Assembly (NCBI RefSeq): GCF_021043395.1
Contig: NZ_JAJNKE010000001.1
Location: 62,001-126,000, forward strand
Direction of reading: 5' to 3'
DNA: 64,000 bases
From: Clostridium guangxiense
GTDB taxonomy: Bacteria; Bacillota; Clostridia; Clostridiales; Clostridiaceae
A program made the position numbers and the translations under genes. Position 1 is the stretch's first letter. Each line of letters opens with the position of its first letter. The notes under the pieces are model-generated. The model had not been told where the DNA came from. It did not search any database and saw nothing but the letters and a program-made list of their open reading frames with translations. Positions 62,911 through 64,000 of the stretch are shown here, one piece after another.

Positions 62911-64000
62911 CTATTTTTTATTAAAATAAAGGTATACACTATTAACAAGTGAAATAAATCCAGAGAAAAATATAACAATTAACCATTCAAACATTCCTAA
63001 TGGCTCCGTATGAAAAATGCCTTGAAAGAACGGAATATATATAACTGATACAAGCATAGCTATTGAAATTGCTACTGCACCCACTAAATATAAATTAGTA
63101 AAAAGCTTTATTTCAAAAATTGAATGGTTTTCCGATCTGCATTCAAAAACATGTATGAGCTGTGACATAATTAAAGTTCCAAGGGCAACAGTTCTGCTGC
63201 TCTTTAAATCAAGACCAAAATACATTGCAATTATAAAAGAAAAAACCGTGCATATACCAATAAGGCATCCTCTTACTATAATCTTTTCACTTAATCCTCT
63301 GGAAAAAATACCTTCTTTTTTATCTCTTGGACTTTGAAGCATTATATCTTTATCAGGAGGATCAACTCCTAATGCCATGGCTGGAAGTCCATCCGTAGCT
63401 AAGTTAACTAGTAAAATCTGTATAGGTAAAAGTGGCGTATCCAGGTAAAATAATGATGATAAAAACATAGTTAAAACTTCTCCTAAATTACACGAAAGAA
63501 GATATCTTATAAATTTTCTTATATTATTATATATAACTCTCCCCTCTTCAACAGCTGATATAATTGTAGCAAAATTATCATCAAGTAAAATCATAGCAGA
63601 TGCCTCTTTAGTTACATCTGTTCCTGAAATACCCATAGAAACCCCAATATCAGCTTCTTTTACAGCTGGTGCATCGTTTACTCCATCTCCAGTCATTGCT
63701 ACAATTTTGTCATTTCTTTTAAAAGCTCTAACTATTTTTAATTTATGTTCCGGGCTAACTCTTGCAAATATCTTTATTTTATTTACGGCTTTAGTCAAGT
63801 TCTCATCGCTTATTCTTTCAAGTTCGTCTCCACCCATAATTTCAGATATGTCTGAGCATATACCAAGTTCCTTTCCTATAGCAAAAGCTGTGTTTTTATG
63901 ATCTCCTGTAATCATAACTGGAGTTATTCCGGCTTTTTTACATTCTATAACTGCATTTTTAACTTCCGGCCTTGGTGGATCTATCATCCCTGCAACTCCA
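62911..64000 (-). CDS. P-type calcium-transporting ATPase, C-terminal part
   Basis: Partial gene: the frame is open at the window edge, and reading upstream of the first Met gives GVAGMIDPPRPEV, so the coding region continues beyond base 64000. The visible 363 residues cover the end of the P domain (MITGDHKNTAFAIGKELGI, MTGDGVNDAPAVKEADIGVSMGISGTDVTKEASAMILLDDNFATII) and the C-terminal membrane helices (NLGEVLTMFLSSLF, LLPIQILLVNLATDGLPAMALGVDPPDKDIM). This is the P2A (PMCA/SERCA-like bacterial) type, which exports Ca2+ from the cytosol. The phosphorylated Asp lies outside the window. Confidence 0.93.
   Translation of the reverse strand, partial: GVAGMIDPPRPEVKNAVIECKKAGITPVMITGDHKNTAFAIGKELGICSDISEIMGGDELERISDENLTKAVNKIKIFARVSPEHKLKIVRAFKRNDKIVAMTGDGVNDAPAVKEADIGVSMGISGTDVTKEASAMILLDDNFATIISAVEEGRVIYNNIRKFIRYLLSCNLGEVLTMFLSSLFYLDTPLLPIQILLVNLATDGLPAMALGVDPPDKDIMLQSPRDKKEGIFSRGLSEKIIVRGCLIGICTVFSFIIAMYFGLDLKSSRTVALGTLIMSQLIHVFECRSENHSIFEIKLFTNLYLVGAVAISIAMLVSVIYIPFFQGIFHTEPLGMFEWLIVIFFSGFISLVNSVYLYFNKK

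Overview
The window is a low-GC Firmicute chromosome segment. It has AT-rich intergenic DNA, strong AGGAGG-type ribosome binding sites and many TTG/GTG starts. It carries an almost complete set of endospore genes (spo0A, spoIVB, spoIIM, the eight-gene spoIIIA operon, ytfJ/gerW, dacF-type carboxypeptidases). Gene content and order fit Clostridium sensu stricto, and from memory most resemble Clostridium acetobutylicum or a close relative. That assignment is inference, not a database result. Nearly all genes lie on the minus strand. I see no tRNA, rRNA, CRISPR array, phage or insertion sequence.

Layout. 0-8.9 kb: an unknown protein, an Xre regulator, two D-Ala-D-Ala carboxypeptidases, the ytfI-ytfJ pair, scpA-scpB, purine nucleoside phosphorylase, an odd XerD-like recombinase and spoIIM. 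9.1-22.4 kb: spo0A, spoIVB, recN, argR, nadK, tlyA, dxs, oapA, a large structured RNA that I identify as OLE RNA, ispA, xseB, xseA, folD, nusB. 22.5-30.4 kb: asp23, spoIIIAA-AH, efp, pepP. 30.7-36.8 kb: a type IV pilus / type II secretion-like operon (pilB, pilC, four prepilins, a small unknown, pilM, pilN, pilO). 37.0-42.9 kb: rqcH on the plus strand, then uraA and pyrR behind a PyrR-controlled attenuator, rluD, lspA and a TraR/DksA-type protein. 42.9-58.2 kb: mtnN and the division/cell-wall cluster (divIVA, yggT, sepF, yggS, two DUF881 genes flanking sbp, divIB, ftsW, mraY, murF, murE, a PASTA-domain PBP, ftsL, rsmH, mraZ). 58.4-64 kb: ychF, a Lon-like protease lacking a recognisable P-loop, a small unknown basic protein and the C-terminal part of a P-type Ca2+ ATPase that runs off the window.

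How it fits together. The window links cell-wall synthesis and division (mraZ to divIVA, in an order like Bacillus but without ftsA/ftsZ/sigE/sigG or murD/murG) with the sporulation decision and engulfment-stage channel (Spo0A, SpoIIM, SpoIIIA, SpoIVB). Housekeeping genes for isoprenoids (ispA, dxs), NADP (nadK), one-carbon metabolism (folD) and DNA repair (xseAB, recN) sit between them.

The most notable items are: (1) the approximately 570-nt OLE RNA and its membrane partner gene oapA; (2) a family of long palindromic intergenic elements (around 23.4, 38.75, 54.0 and 59.7 kb) with shared inner ends and variable outer arms, one of which supplies the 3' end of rqcH; (3) a XerD-like protein with two catalytic positions changed; (4) a Lon-like protein with an intact Ser-Lys dyad but no visible Walker A.
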